From: Paenibacillus sinopodophylli
GTDB lineage: Bacteria; Bacillota; Bacilli; Paenibacillales; Paenibacillaceae
Assembly (NCBI RefSeq): GCF_005930355.1
Contig: NZ_VDBO01000002.1
Coordinates: forward strand, 558,001-622,000
Length of the DNA stretch: 64,000 nucleotides
Direction of reading: 5' to 3'
Shown here piece by piece: positions 27,925 to 37,018 of this stretch. Made by a program: the position numbers and the translations under genes. Under the pieces are notes generated by a model. The model was not told the DNA's origin, ran no database searches, and saw only the letters and a program-made list of their open reading frames with translations. Positions within the stretch are counted from its first letter, which is position 1. Each line of letters starts with the position of its first letter.

Positions 27925-28911
27925 TGTTGGGTAAAGGAAGTGAACGCCAAGCTAGCGAACGCGAGACGTAAAAGCCATGTTACCGTGCAAAAGTCTGACG
28001 CATGGGACGCGGAATGCGTGGCAAAAGTATTGCGGGATGAGTTGCAAAGCCTACCCGATGCCAAACCCATTGACCTATATTGGGCCATTAGCCAGCTTGT
28101 GACCCAACGCAAATGGCAAGCCAAAAGCTTATCTGACATGGGAAAACGGCTGCACCAGCAACTTGGCTACCACTATCCCAGCTACAAGAAGTTTTTCTCG
28201 GAGGTGGATGGCAAAACAGCATTGGCTTTTTGGCATAAATACCCTTCTCCAGCCCGATTAGCAGGTGTGAACGTGGAGGAGCTAGCCCAATACCTACGGC
28301 AGTTCAGTTAAGTCATTATGCCCTGTCCACGAAGAAAGCGGAGCAAGTATTGTCCTTAATTGCCGCTGATGGCGATACGACCCGCGACTTTCAGGAGAAA
28401 CGTGATTTTATTGTACGCGGATTAGTACGCAATATCCGATTTATCCATCGGGAGCTACATCGAATTGAGGTGCAAATTGGGGAGCTAATGAAGCAGCTTG
28501 GGTTTCAACTGGAAACGATGACAGGCATAGACCTTGTAACGGCAGCAGAATTGGTGGCAGAGATCGGGGATATTTATCGTTTTGCTACAGCTGACAAATT
28601 GGCTATGTTTGCCGGAATTGCGCCGATACTGAGAGGCTCGGGCAATAAGGTGGGCTATTACAAAAACAAACAGGGCAATCGGGAGCTTCACGGGATAATA
28701 AAAGCCTTAGCCATAAGGCAAATAGCGGTAACGCGCGGCAAAAAAGAGCCGCGTAACCCCTACTTCCACGCCTATTACGAGCAAAAAAATGGCGGCAGGA
28801 AAAACCAAGCAGCAAGCGATTGTCTGTATTATGCGTAAATTGGTTAACGTCATCTACTACTTGATGAAAACCAAAGCAGCCTACCAAATACCAGCAAAAA
28901 GGGGAGCATGA
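27925..28911 (+). pseudogene. Decayed IS110-family transposase
   Basis: Three consecutive pieces in different frames together read as an IS110 (DEDD) transposase. The first piece (VTVQKSDAWDAECVAKVLRD) lacks the N-terminal part with the first catalytic Asp. A frameshift near 28305 leads to the piece that starts LSHYALSTKKAEQVLSLIAA and holds the IS116/IS110/IS902 domain (MTGIDLVTAAELVAEIGD, FAGIAPILRGSG, NRELHGIIKALA). A second frameshift near 28800 leads to the tail KQQAIVCIMRKLVNVIYYLM. The copy is 5'-truncated and inactive. Confidence 0.85.
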
Positions 28912-28912
28912 A

Positions 28913-29194
28913 ATGCAGGACTTATTTGACGTACATATTCAAAGCCGTATTGAAACCATAGGAAAGGCGCTGGAAAACCATCCCAATTACAGTAAGTTAG
29001 CCAAATCAAGTAGTGTGTATTATAGCAAGTTGTGGCGCGAAATGCCAAAGGAATTAAAAGAGTAGTTGTTTTTGCTAGATGAAACGGTAAACGAGCAGCG
29101 CGAACACTTGGCAAAAGCAGCCTATGTACAGGGTTTCAAGGATGGGTACAAGCTAAATCGAGTGTTGGCAGACGATGAAAGCTATACTGCCTAG
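28913..29194 (+). pseudogene. Small helical protein gene broken by an in-frame TAG
   Basis: ATG 28913 has a good GGGGAG site. The frame runs MQDLFDVHIQSRIETIGKAL to a TAG at 29063, then continues without a shift as LFLLDETVNEQREHLAKAAY and GFKDGYKLNRVLAD to a stop at 29192. The composition is uniform across the stop, so it was probably one gene of about 93 residues. The GF.DGYKL ending recalls small Bacillota proteins of unknown function. Confidence 0.6.
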
Positions 29195-29872
29195 CAGCAA
29201 TGGGGCTATAATGGAATGGTGGTAGCTGGTAAAAATGGTTGCTGCTAATTGTTCTAGTAGTAGTGGTTTATTAACTAGGATACGTATGAAGGACAGATCA
29301 AGAATCCATTAAGTCAAAATCTTTATACGTATGTTCATAATAATCCCTTAACTAATATTGATCCTACTGGACATTGGTGTGAATCTGCAAATGGTAAATA
29401 CTCATATGCTGGGTTTTGTGATTTTGCTGGTGGAAGTGCATCTAACAATCAATCAGGTTCAATATTTACTCCTGACACGGATCATATCGGACAAAGAGAG
29501 AAATATAAAGGAAAGTTTGTTGGAGAGTACTGCCAAAAAACTTCAGAATCAATTACAACTGATGACGTATACCTAATGTGATTAGCTGGAGACAATGATT
29601 TGTACTTAAGTGCAAGTAGAGAGACGCAACTTATACTAAGGGAAAGAGTCCTGAAAAGCTATATGCAGGAGCAAATAAATGCAGGCTTTCCTGATTTTTT
29701 TGCGGGTGTTGAAACTGGATTGCTATTATTAACTTTAAGAGGTCCTAACTTAAATGTCGGTAAACAGTTTGGTTTAAAACTTGATTTGCAGTTGTTTGCT
29801 AAAGCTGACATTAAAATGATTGAACAAATAGCAAAGAAATGGAAAATGTCAGCGTGGATTGTCAACAATAAA

Positions 29873-30667
29873 TTAGACAACTTTTTTAAGGGCTTCGTGT
29901 CGATATTGAACAGGTGTCATATAGTCTAAAGTCCCGTGGATGCGATGGTTGTTGAACCAGTTGACGTAATCGTATAATTCCGACTCCAGATGACGGAGAC
30001 TCTGAAAGGTCATTTGGTTCACAAACTCTGTTTTCATAATCTTGTAGGTGGCTTCAGCCACAGCGTTGTCGTAGGGACATCCTTTCATACTAAGCGATCG
30101 ACCAATTTCAAACGTTTCCAGCAGCTCGTCCATCTTGTGATTTTTGAACTCGCTACCACGGTCGGTATGAAACCATTGAATCTCGCGTAGATCACCCTTA
30201 ACGGTCGCGAAGGCACGGGTAATTAGAGCAGCGTCCTTGTTCGGACCTGCACTTTGGCCAATGATTTCTCGATTAAACAAATCTACCAGCACACAAATGT
30301 AATGCCATCGGTTCTGGACCTTCACATACGTCAAATCACTGACGACGAAGCGTTTAGCTTCCGTTTGATCAAACTCCCTCTTTAGAACATTTGCTGTTTT
30401 CGCTTCGTTACAGGACGAGTTAAGGGGCTTATACTGCGCCACCGTGTAAGTGGAAACGAGCCCTTGTTCTTTCATGATGCGACCAATGCGGCGTCTGGAG
30501 ACGGTGGACCCGCGATCATGGAGCTTTACTTTGATTTTACGTGTGCCGTAGGCTTTTCGGTTCTTGAGAAAGATATCCACAATCGCTTCAGTAACATCAT
30601 TATCAGCGACCCTTTCTTGGGTATCGTAATAAAAGGTACTTCTTGCGATTTGCAGGACGTCGCACAT
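29873..30667 (-). CDS. IS3-family transposase OrfB (DDE integrase)
   Basis: 264 residues from the first ATG. The frame extends further upstream (VAIIENNRDKYSVSAM) and is reached from orfA by -1 frameshifting in this family. The helix-turn-helix region RRIGRIMKEQGLVS comes before the rve domain. The DDE residues are visible: FVVSDLTYVKVQ, WFHTDRGSEF and AVAEATYKIMKTE, ending NNHRIHGTLDYMTPVQY. Intact, but expression depends on the damaged orfA. Confidence 0.92.
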   Translation of the reverse strand: MCDVLQIARSTFYYDTQERVADNDVTEAIVDIFLKNRKAYGTRKIKVKLHDRGSTVSRRRIGRIMKEQGLVSTYTVAQYKPLNSSCNEAKTANVLKREFDQTEAKRFVVSDLTYVKVQNRWHYICVLVDLFNREIIGQSAGPNKDAALITRAFATVKGDLREIQWFHTDRGSEFKNHKMDELLETFEIGRSLSMKGCPYDNAVAEATYKIMKTEFVNQMTFQSLRHLESELYDYVNWFNNHRIHGTLDYMTPVQYRHEALKKVV

Positions 30668-30708
30668 TGCTGATACCGAGTATTTATCACGGTTGTTCTC
30701 GATGATAG

Positions 30709-30993
30709 CTACTTTCGTCCCATGATCAGCGCGGCTTGCTTTAAAATATCCACTTCCATTTTCAGACGCTGGTTCGCTTTTCGCAAAGCAACCAGTTCCT
30801 CCTCTTCTGGCGAGCGATTATCCTTCTCCTTGAAGGAACCTGTTGTCTGAGCTTAATTGATCCAGCGGTCTAAAGCAGAGCCTGTGAGGTCATATTCCTC
30901 CACAATCGCTGCTCTGGTTTTTCCATTTTCATAGAGTTGTACCATTTGCTTTTTGAATTCGCTTGTAAACGTGCGTCGTTGATTTTTTGGCAT
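30709..30993 (-). pseudogene. IS3-family OrfA with premature stop
   Basis: ATG at 30993 begins MPKNQRRTFTSEFKKQMVQL, the Tnp_1 helix-turn-helix (TRAAIVEEYDLTGSALDRWI). A TAA at 30853-30855 (after DRWIN) interrupts the frame where related OrfA proteins read on. The frame continues as AQTTGSFKEKDNRSPEEEEL through the leucine-zipper-like part to a stop at 30709. A single base change in a glutamine codon would explain it. Confidence 0.85.
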
Positions 30994-31214
30994 TGTAGAG
31001 ATCCGCTCCTTAGCATGATAGCTTTATTCTACAAGCCCTTATTTTAACTGTCCAAGTTAGTGTAGCCGATCCAGCGAATGAAAGAAGGGAGTTCGGTGAT
31101 TTAATCGAGCATCTAAAACAAGAGGTTGGAAAACGTGGGGATGATAACTTCACATGGGAAGAACTTCAGGAAATAGCTAAAGATTTTCTTGATAAATAAG
31201 GAGGATGTAACAAT

Positions 31215-31619
31215 ATGAGCTTTACCTCAGTGGCTTGTTCGTTACTAATAAGGGGTGATGATCTAAATAAAGAAAGTATTTCTAATGGACTAAACTTAAA
31301 TCCTACAAACTATATTTTAAAAGGACAACAAATTAAGAAAACAAAATTCAAAGCACCTAAAGATATTTGGACGTATGAGGTGAAACTTGTAAACGAAGAA
31401 CTTCCAAACACAGTTCTATATAATCTTATTTCAAAACTGAAACATTCTAAAAACTATATTATTAATACATCTTTTGAAGATATTTGTATTCGTTTATATT
31501 TACAATCTGATCTAGCTCAAATATATTTTGATATTGAACCAAATGTATTAAAAGAATTAGCTGAATTAAAGATACGGTTTGAAGTTTCAATATTGTCTTG
31601 GGGGGGGGGGAGAAGATAA
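31215..31619 (+). CDS. DUF4279-like immunity protein with poly-G tract at its 3' end
   Basis: 134 residues; ATG after AAGGAGG. The sequence resembles DUF4279 proteins, which are common immunity partners of polymorphic toxins (SLLIRGDDLNKESISNGLNL, LSWGG near the end). It belongs to the orphan Rhs tip upstream. An 11-base G run (31600-31610) encodes the end SWGGGRR. With ten Gs it would read SWGGGEDK, closer to the acidic ending I expect for such proteins. The tract may be a slippage site or a sequencing error. Confidence 0.75.
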   Translation: MSFTSVACSLLIRGDDLNKESISNGLNLNPTNYILKGQQIKKTKFKAPKDIWTYEVKLVNEELPNTVLYNLISKLKHSKNYIINTSFEDICIRLYLQSDLAQIYFDIEPNVLKELAELKIRFEVSILSWGGGRR

Positions 31620-31640
31620 ATAGAATAAAGTATTGTATTA

Positions 31641-31676
31641 AACCACATGGAAGTAAACTCCATGTGGTTTCTTTTG
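31641..31676 (+). terminator. Terminator after the DUF4279-like gene
   Basis: AACCACATGGA (31641-31651) pairs with TCCATGTGGTT (31659-31669), followed by T-rich DNA. It resembles the hairpin at 27359. Confidence 0.85.
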
Positions 31677-31699
31677 TTTGAAAATATTTACTCAAGAGC

Positions 31700-31924
31700 T
31701 ATTGACATAATCGACATGTCAATAATGCTTATAAATTAAGACTTATTGATATGTCATTGTTGAAGAGTAATATTTATGATCGACTTAGAATACATCAAAT
31801 CTTAACAAAGGAACATATAATAAATTAGAACAGAAGCTGGGGATTAATCCATCAACGATTATGGACTGACTGAGTAAGCGAGTAATCATGAGAAAACTAA
31901 ATCGTAGTGAGGAATTTCAATAAA
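31700..31924 (+). pseudogene. Vestige of a MarR-like regulator with its operator
   Basis: TATTGACAT (31700-31708) and ATGTCAATA (31716-31724) form a perfect 9-bp inverted repeat, a MarR-type operator shape. Further on, a frame reads KLEQKLGINPSTIMD, stop, LSKRVIMRKLNRSEEFQ, like a MarR winged helix. The first half is unreadable. This is a weak call from short similarity. Confidence 0.35.
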
Positions 31925-31930
31925 TAGTGA

Positions 31931-31972
31931 CAGCCTAGGACGATTTTATATCGTCCTAGGCTGTTGCTTTTT
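31931..31972. terminator. Strong 13-bp stem terminator
   Basis: CAGCCTAGGACGA (31931-31943) pairs perfectly with TCGTCCTAGGCTG (31951-31963), followed by a short TTGCTTTTTC tract. It isolates the pilus operon from the Rhs island. Confidence 0.8.
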
Positions 31973-32095
31973 CATTCTCTAGGATCAGTTTAAAGCTAGG
32001 CAATCTCCTTGCTAAAAAAGTAATCAATCAATTTATAATGTGATCGCTAAACCTTAGGGGATCGGTTAATAAAATGTGGATAACCTCGAAAAACA

Positions 32096-32151
32096 ATCAT
32101 ACTTTTTGCTTACGATTTGCGAACGAATGGGACGAAAAACCTTGCTATGCT
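32096..32151 (+). promoter_or_regulatory. Shared regulatory element plus -10, copy B (Tad pilus operon)
   Basis: TCATACTTTTTGC, TACGA, TGC (ending 32120) and AAC, then the -10-like TATGCT at 32146, again 26 nt after the TGC. The element precedes the regulator and Tad genes by about 175 nt. No coding is firmly supported in the leader, although a frame from ATG 32249 gives a 19-residue peptide without a ribosome site. Confidence 0.7.
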
Positions 32152-32325
32152 TGTAACTAGAGAGAAGAGGCTACACCAGCAGAAACGAGGAGGGCGGCGG
32201 TTGATATTGGACTCATCAAAAGCAGAAAGTAGCGCTCATTGATCGCATGAATGACAGGATAGCTGCTAATCAAACAGCGATCATAAAGCAACATGATTTT
32301 CAGTAAGTGATTGGAGCTGACTAAA

Positions 32326-32697
32326 GTGAATGAGATCGCTATGAGTGATGTAGCAAAGCGACTACAAATGGCGGACAGCAGCTTGCGTCGATGGTTCCCG
32401 CTGATGGAACAAGCAGGTTACGTTTTTGAGAGGAAAGAGAACAATCGTAGGCAGCTCACTGAACAGGATATCGTGGCACTCTTGGAGATGAAGCGATTAA
32501 GTCAGGTCATGACGCTGCCAGAAGCTTGTCAGCGTGTGGTCCAGCTTATACCTCTAGGAAACAAGGGGAATCGTGGGCAGGAAGAACAAGAGTTTGAGCG
32601 ATTACTCAGCCAATTATCAGATGCGATCTATTGGCAAGGGACAGAGGGTCCTATTGCGCAGCTGCGTTCGCAGTGGGAAAAAGTAAAATCTTCCTAA
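32326..32697 (+). CDS. MerR/RacA-like DNA-binding protein, first gene of the Tad operon
   Basis: About 123 residues from GTG 32326, ten bases after GGAG; an upstream TTG 32311 overlaps that site. A MerR-type helix-turn-helix occupies residues 1-60 (MSDVAKRLQMADSSLRRWF, RRQLTEQDIVALLEMKR). No effector domain follows, only a helical tail. It could regulate the pilus operon or its own promoter, and so is a candidate reader of the shared element. Confidence 0.7.
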   Translation: MNEIAMSDVAKRLQMADSSLRRWFPLMEQAGYVFERKENNRRQLTEQDIVALLEMKRLSQVMTLPEACQRVVQLIPLGNKGNRGQEEQEFERLLSQLSDAIYWQGTEGPIAQLRSQWEKVKSS

Positions 32698-32713
32698 CGG
32701 AGAGGAGAACGAA

Positions 32714-33412
32714 ATGAAGTTAAGTTTAAAAAAAGTGAATCGGCTGCTGCTTTATCTATTGGGAATGACAGCTGCGCTCGTATTGCTTTATTTCTTAGAT
32801 ACGAGATGGACCGTTATGGTAGACACAAAAACGGTGGTCGTCGCTGCGAAGCAATTGCTTCCGCACGAGCCGATTACCGAGGATGATTTGATGATTGTTC
32901 GTATCAAAGAGGATTACGTAATATCGGGCGCGATACCGGCGGAGGATGCTCACTTTTTAGTCGGCCAAGAAGCGCTGCAGCTCATCGAGGCAGGCGATCA
33001 AATGACCGATAATCGTGTAGACAAGACCTCGTTGCTAAGTGTACCTGGAGCAACGGTCGTGGAATTACCGGATGATTGGATTTTGTCCGTACCAGGCAGC
33101 TTGCGTAGACTTGACCGCATTACCATTTTTGCGGTGCCTTCGAATGAAGAGAAGGTCAATACAGAAACGGGTGCATCTGAACCGCTATTATCCCAAGCGG
33201 AGAAAGTGGCGGAAGACATTGTGGTGGCCTACTACAAGGATGCTGGCTCAAATGAGGTCAAGAATGCTGAAGAAAACGTCAATCCCAATGTACGGGTAGA
33301 TGCAACCGTTCGAGGCCGTAAGCTGGAGCTCCAATTAACACCGGATCAATTGAAACAGTTATCCGAGAAGGCGGCGAGCGGTTATCAATTTATAGTGGGG
33401 TATGGCTCATGA
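32714..33412 (+). CDS. cpaB: CpaB/RcpC-like pilus assembly protein (SAF domain)
   Basis: 232 residues with one N-terminal membrane anchor (LLLYLLGMTAALVLLYFL). A SAF domain follows (TVVVAAKQLLPHEPITEDDL), then a beta-rich periplasmic-type domain (TVVELPDDWILSVPGSLRRL). CpaB proteins are Tad assembly factors, usually linked to the secretin in Gram-negatives and acting outside the membrane in Gram-positives. The gene overlaps the next by four bases (ATGA), so translation is coupled. Confidence 0.85.
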   Translation: MKLSLKKVNRLLLYLLGMTAALVLLYFLDTRWTVMVDTKTVVVAAKQLLPHEPITEDDLMIVRIKEDYVISGAIPAEDAHFLVGQEALQLIEAGDQMTDNRVDKTSLLSVPGATVVELPDDWILSVPGSLRRLDRITIFAVPSNEEKVNTETGASEPLLSQAEKVAEDIVVAYYKDAGSNEVKNAEENVNPNVRVDATVRGRKLELQLTPDQLKQLSEKAASGYQFIVGYGS

Positions 33413-34572
33413 ACATTGGATTCATAGGGAATGATCAAGAACTCAGTCAGCAATTACGGCAAATTCCGCAAGTGGACGCTGTATTTTCGTTGCAAGAAAC
33501 GGCACAAATGGATCTGATCAAGGAAACCTTTAAATCAACGGATCTTGTACTCCTATCAGACCGCTTGGTACAGCCGCACGAGCTTGAAGGCATAGCAGAG
33601 ATCCTACAAGATAAAAAGCTACTTTATTTGATGAGCAATAAAGCTGATGCTGCAGTCACAGAGGAAACAGCTCTGGTATGCAAGCGACTCCGGATTGAAG
33701 TCAATCGTCCGAAGCGAACGGTCAACCAAATCGTTGACTATATCCAGCAGCGCTACATGGGTGTCACGCAAGCGGCAAAAACAGGCGGTCAAGTGATTGC
33801 TCTTGTTGGATCGCAGTCACAGTCCGGCGTGACGGCTAGTACGTTCTCTCTAGCGGAGGCCATTGGTAAACGGATGGATCGGAAAGTGGCGGTTATTGGT
33901 CTAAATGCCTTCTCGCCTGGTGACTCTTTTCTGACGTATGCAGGGAGCTACTTAAATGATCTGTATACCCAAATTAAAGACGGTGGTATTTTGACACCGA
34001 TTGAGCTCGTGGCTCATATGAACCAAGCGAAACATTTTTCTTATCTGGCAGGCAATGCGGATCCGACGAAACGCTATCGGTATACGTCCGAATCCGTAGC
34101 GCATGTGATTGCTTGTGCAAGAGAAGCGTTTGATGTGGTGCTTCTGGATGCAGGATCAAATCCGGATAATAATCTTTGCCTGCAGGCGCTGCTTCATGCG
34201 GACTTACGCATTCTTGTAACGACTCAGCAGCCAGCGGCACTCTTGAACTGGCAACGATCTAAACCCATCCTACAGATGGTTACACAGGATCATATGTCTT
34301 TTATGTTACTAATCAATAAATGGTCGAAACAGTGGGGAGACACCAAGGAGATTGGACGAAGCTTAGAACTCCCGATGATCGGGTGGCTACCGGACTTAAA
34401 AGATGATGGCCTATTATGTGAAATGGAACGCAGGTTACTCACGACAGTGGAGCATCCCAAATACATGGATCAGCTGCAGCGTATGGCTGATTTATTACAA
34501 TCACGGTTTGGTTGGCCAGTGCGTAACGAAGCCACGAAACTTCCGTGGTTTAAAAGGAGAGCTGCGCAATGA
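33409..34572 (+). CDS. cpaE: CpaE/TadZ-like pilus localisation ATPase
   Basis: 387 residues. An N-terminal receiver-like domain (MNIGFIGNDQELSQQLRQI, LLSDRLVQP) is followed by a MinD-like domain from about residue 125: VIALVGSQSQSGVTASTFSL, a deviant P-loop without the usual Lys, then VAVIGLNAFSPG and FDVVLLDAGSN. TadZ proteins place Tad machinery at a cell pole. It parallels the protein at 5132, which also has a degraded P-loop. Coupled to both neighbours by overlap. Confidence 0.8.
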   Translation: MNIGFIGNDQELSQQLRQIPQVDAVFSLQETAQMDLIKETFKSTDLVLLSDRLVQPHELEGIAEILQDKKLLYLMSNKADAAVTEETALVCKRLRIEVNRPKRTVNQIVDYIQQRYMGVTQAAKTGGQVIALVGSQSQSGVTASTFSLAEAIGKRMDRKVAVIGLNAFSPGDSFLTYAGSYLNDLYTQIKDGGILTPIELVAHMNQAKHFSYLAGNADPTKRYRYTSESVAHVIACAREAFDVVLLDAGSNPDNNLCLQALLHADLRILVTTQQPAALLNWQRSKPILQMVTQDHMSFMLLINKWSKQWGDTKEIGRSLELPMIGWLPDLKDDGLLCEMERRLLTTVEHPKYMDQLQRMADLLQSRFGWPVRNEATKLPWFKRRAAQ

Positions 34573-36044
34573 GTCAGTGGCGTGAACACGATTTCCATGT
34601 ATCTGAAATGGACGCAGCCGTAACCGTAGATGCTCAGCAACCGAGCCGACATACGCATAGCAAGCAGGCGATGAGCGATGATTTCAAATCATTGTGTAAG
34701 CAAGTGCAAAAATGGTTTCGCGATAAAAATGAAAAGCGCTCAGATAAAGAGATCAAGAAATGGCAGATGCTGCAGCATGAGGCTGTAGTCGGGATATCTG
34801 AATCCGTACAGCTATTTAAGGGTGAAATCGAAGAGTATATCCGGATTAACCAGCTGCAGCACATGAAGTATCCGAGTTATTATCACTCGCTTGTTGAAGC
34901 CATCTTTCAGCAAACCTTTGGTTTAGGTCCCGTATCCGTTTGGAAAACCCATCCGAAGTATCCCATATCCCAATCGGCCCGAATTATGGGACGTAAGATT
35001 TTTTTCGATATTCCTGGTGAACCAGCTCTTCAGCCCTTTAGCTATGAGTCGGAGGAAGAAGTTATCGAGAATATCATTGAAAAAATTCGGATGAAGGATG
35101 AGTATTCGCACATTAACAAATTTAATCCCAAACTTGAACTCGATCTGGAGGATGGGACAAGGGTTACGATCATCATTCCGCCGCGCGTTCGTCGTCCAAC
35201 TATTATTTTTCGGAATTATACGATGCGAGCTCCGGTATTAGAAGACTTTGTTACATCCGGCAGCATGCCTGCAGAAGCGCTGCCGCTAATCAGGGGATTT
35301 GCGCAATCTCTCCTTAATCTCATTGTTTCGGGTGAGGTTCGGTCCGGTAAAAGTACGCTAATCAAGGCGATTTATGCGGAAAGACGTAGAGAGGGTAAGG
35401 TAGCTGTTACCATTGAGCGCGGACATTCGGAATTAAAGTTAAGTGAGATTCATGAAGATGATCAGCTTGTCGAGTTTGTCGTAAAAAAGGAAGAAGAATA
35501 CGACGAGGTGTTTGACCTGGTTCTTCGCTCCGATTATGCCTTTGCTATTGTTGGCGAAACTCGAAGTATTGAGACGGAAATTTTCCTTATCGCCTGTGAA
35601 AAGGGTAAAGGCGGATCCATGACGAGTTATCATACGGAGAAAATTGCGAATATTGCAGGCCAATTGGCACGTAATGTGCTTCAGCGGTTCCCGAACCGCC
35701 AATATACCGAGGAACTCATTCGTGTTGCGGAGAACCTGCATTTGGCATTGGTGATGAAAGAGCGAGCAGATGGATCTAAAATGCTGATGAGAGTCTCCGA
35801 GATTCGATTAGATCCGTATACGTTTGCAGTGAGCTGCCACGATATCATGCGCTGGGAACCTGAGCAAAGCAGTTGGACGTATTGTGATGATCTCTCGTCG
35901 GAGATTATACAGAAAATGAAAGAAACCGCACCGGACTATGCAAAGTCAGCCTTCTCGACGTTGACAAGGTTAGCCAGTCAAAAACCAATGATCGGTTCGA
36001 ATGTAGAATATGCATTAAGCAGCCATGAGGAGGCTGATGCATGA
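34569..36044 (+). CDS. cpaF: CpaF/TadA-type pilus assembly ATPase
   Basis: 491 residues. A helical N-terminal part is followed by the GspE-like motor: Walker A LIVSGEVRSGKSTLIKAI near residue 255, Walker B region YAFAIVGETRSIETEIFLIA, then KGGSMTSYHTE (His box). These hexameric ATPases drive both extension and retraction of Tad pili. Four-base overlaps with both neighbours indicate a tight operon. The usual GTGSGKT sequence is EVRSGKS, a variation of side chains outside the essential GKS. Confidence 0.9.
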   Translation: MSQWREHDFHVSEMDAAVTVDAQQPSRHTHSKQAMSDDFKSLCKQVQKWFRDKNEKRSDKEIKKWQMLQHEAVVGISESVQLFKGEIEEYIRINQLQHMKYPSYYHSLVEAIFQQTFGLGPVSVWKTHPKYPISQSARIMGRKIFFDIPGEPALQPFSYESEEEVIENIIEKIRMKDEYSHINKFNPKLELDLEDGTRVTIIIPPRVRRPTIIFRNYTMRAPVLEDFVTSGSMPAEALPLIRGFAQSLLNLIVSGEVRSGKSTLIKAIYAERRREGKVAVTIERGHSELKLSEIHEDDQLVEFVVKKEEEYDEVFDLVLRSDYAFAIVGETRSIETEIFLIACEKGKGGSMTSYHTEKIANIAGQLARNVLQRFPNRQYTEELIRVAENLHLALVMKERADGSKMLMRVSEIRLDPYTFAVSCHDIMRWEPEQSSWTYCDDLSSEIIQKMKETAPDYAKSAFSTLTRLASQKPMIGSNVEYALSSHEEADA

Positions 36045-37015
36045 TTGCGCAGTTAGACATATCCGTTGAAACGCTGGTAAAAGCAGTCCTCATGTTAGCT
36101 TACGCAGGCTGCACCTTCGGTTTGGTGGGTGGCGTACAATCCGTATTGTTTCGATCATGGAGCGTACCTACTTACTTGGATGCGCTGCATGTGAAACACA
36201 AAGACGATGAACAGCAAAATTTTGGTCACCTTGAATTGTTGCTGCGATCAACCAGCAAGACCTTCCACCGAAACACCATTAGCCAGTTCTTTACGCTAAG
36301 TATCGTGTTGTTTGTCATTGTTTATGTGGTGTTACTGCTAGGTTTTAATGGGGGAGATTTTTTAAGCTGGTGGAATAATCGTGCATTTGGATTAGCTGGC
36401 TTGACCGCACTTCTGCCGTACGGGTTACGCCGAGTAAAGCTTTACAACATACGGCGGGAGAACAGTTATGCCTTGATTGAAGCTTCAGAGCTCTTGCTCA
36501 TTAAATACCGGAGCCCTAACAATCAAGGGGATTTATATTACGCGCTTTATGAAACAACGGACGAGCTGCAAGGGACGATGAAACGAGCTTTTAGCAGCTT
36601 GGTGACGATCCTGCAGCTGCAGGGTAGAATGGCGATCCGTGAAGGCGTTGAATTGTTTACCTATCAAATCGGAAACAGCTGGGCAAAACAACTTGGCGTG
36701 TTGTTTACAAAAGCAGCGAAAGAAAATCGGGATATAAGCCGAGCACTTGAAAAGGTGCATACGGATATGCAGGAGTCTAAGCGAATCGTAGAAGCGGAAA
36801 AGTCGGAATATATGGACTCCATCATTATGGGGTACTTCCCCGTAGTGCTCGTTCCTGCTTCGATTTTTGGTATTAACCAAATGTTTGAAGGAGCCATTTT
36901 TAGAATTTTGTTTGATGATCCAAAGACGCTGCAGGCTCTCATGTTATGCATTATTTTTGTGATTGTGGGCTTGGTGACGTCTCTCATGTTATCCAAACCT
37001 AAAATAGAGGTGTAG
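36041..37015 (+). CDS. tadB: TadB-like membrane platform protein
   Basis: 324 residues with membrane segments near 15-35, 85-110, 120-140 and two at the C-terminus (YFPVVLVPASIFGINQMFEG, ALMLCIIFVIVGLVTSLML). The T2SSF-like cytoplasmic region lies between (LITSPN-like loop, GVELFTYQIGNSWAKQLG). TadB and TadC form the inner-membrane platform under the CpaF ATPase. The call rests on order and topology, which are both typical. Confidence 0.8.
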   Translation: MIAQLDISVETLVKAVLMLAYAGCTFGLVGGVQSVLFRSWSVPTYLDALHVKHKDDEQQNFGHLELLLRSTSKTFHRNTISQFFTLSIVLFVIVYVVLLLGFNGGDFLSWWNNRAFGLAGLTALLPYGLRRVKLYNIRRENSYALIEASELLLIKYRSPNNQGDLYYALYETTDELQGTMKRAFSSLVTILQLQGRMAIREGVELFTYQIGNSWAKQLGVLFTKAAKENRDISRALEKVHTDMQESKRIVEAEKSEYMDSIIMGYFPVVLVPASIFGINQMFEGAIFRILFDDPKTLQALMLCIIFVIVGLVTSLMLSKPKIEV

Positions 37016-37018
37016 CCG

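Larger units (their letters stand above)
29855..31073 (-). mobile_element. IS3-family insertion sequence, 1219 bp
   Basis: Imperfect terminal inverted repeats start TGGATTGTCAACAATAAATT on the left; on the complementary strand at the right end they start TGGATCGGCTACACTAACTT. The element is flanked by a GCG duplication (29852-29854 and 31074-31076), and removing it restores the toxin frame. It carries orfA and orfB on the minus strand. The orfA nonsense codon suggests the copy is inactive. Confidence 0.9.
29279..31199 (+). pseudogene. Orphan Rhs C-terminal toxin cassette, split by an IS3-family insertion
   Basis: The fragment starts exactly within the Rhs core (DTYEGQIKNPLSQNLYTYVH, then NIDPTGHW), with a TAG just before it and no upstream shell. 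A TGA at 29579 interrupts the same frame, which continues through LDLQLFAKADIKMIEQIAKK to WKMSA. The IS at 29855-31073 then splits it. After the target duplication the frame resumes as NERREFGDLIEHLKQ and FTWEELQEIAKDFLDK and stops at 31197. The rejoined end matches a common polymorphic-toxin C-terminus (RREFG..IE). The toxin is dead, while its immunity gene is intact. Confidence 0.85.

Noticed and set aside
32249..32308. Nineteen-codon frame in the leader of the Tad operon
   Set aside because: The codons look plausible, but there is no ribosome site and no way to confirm it from one sequence.
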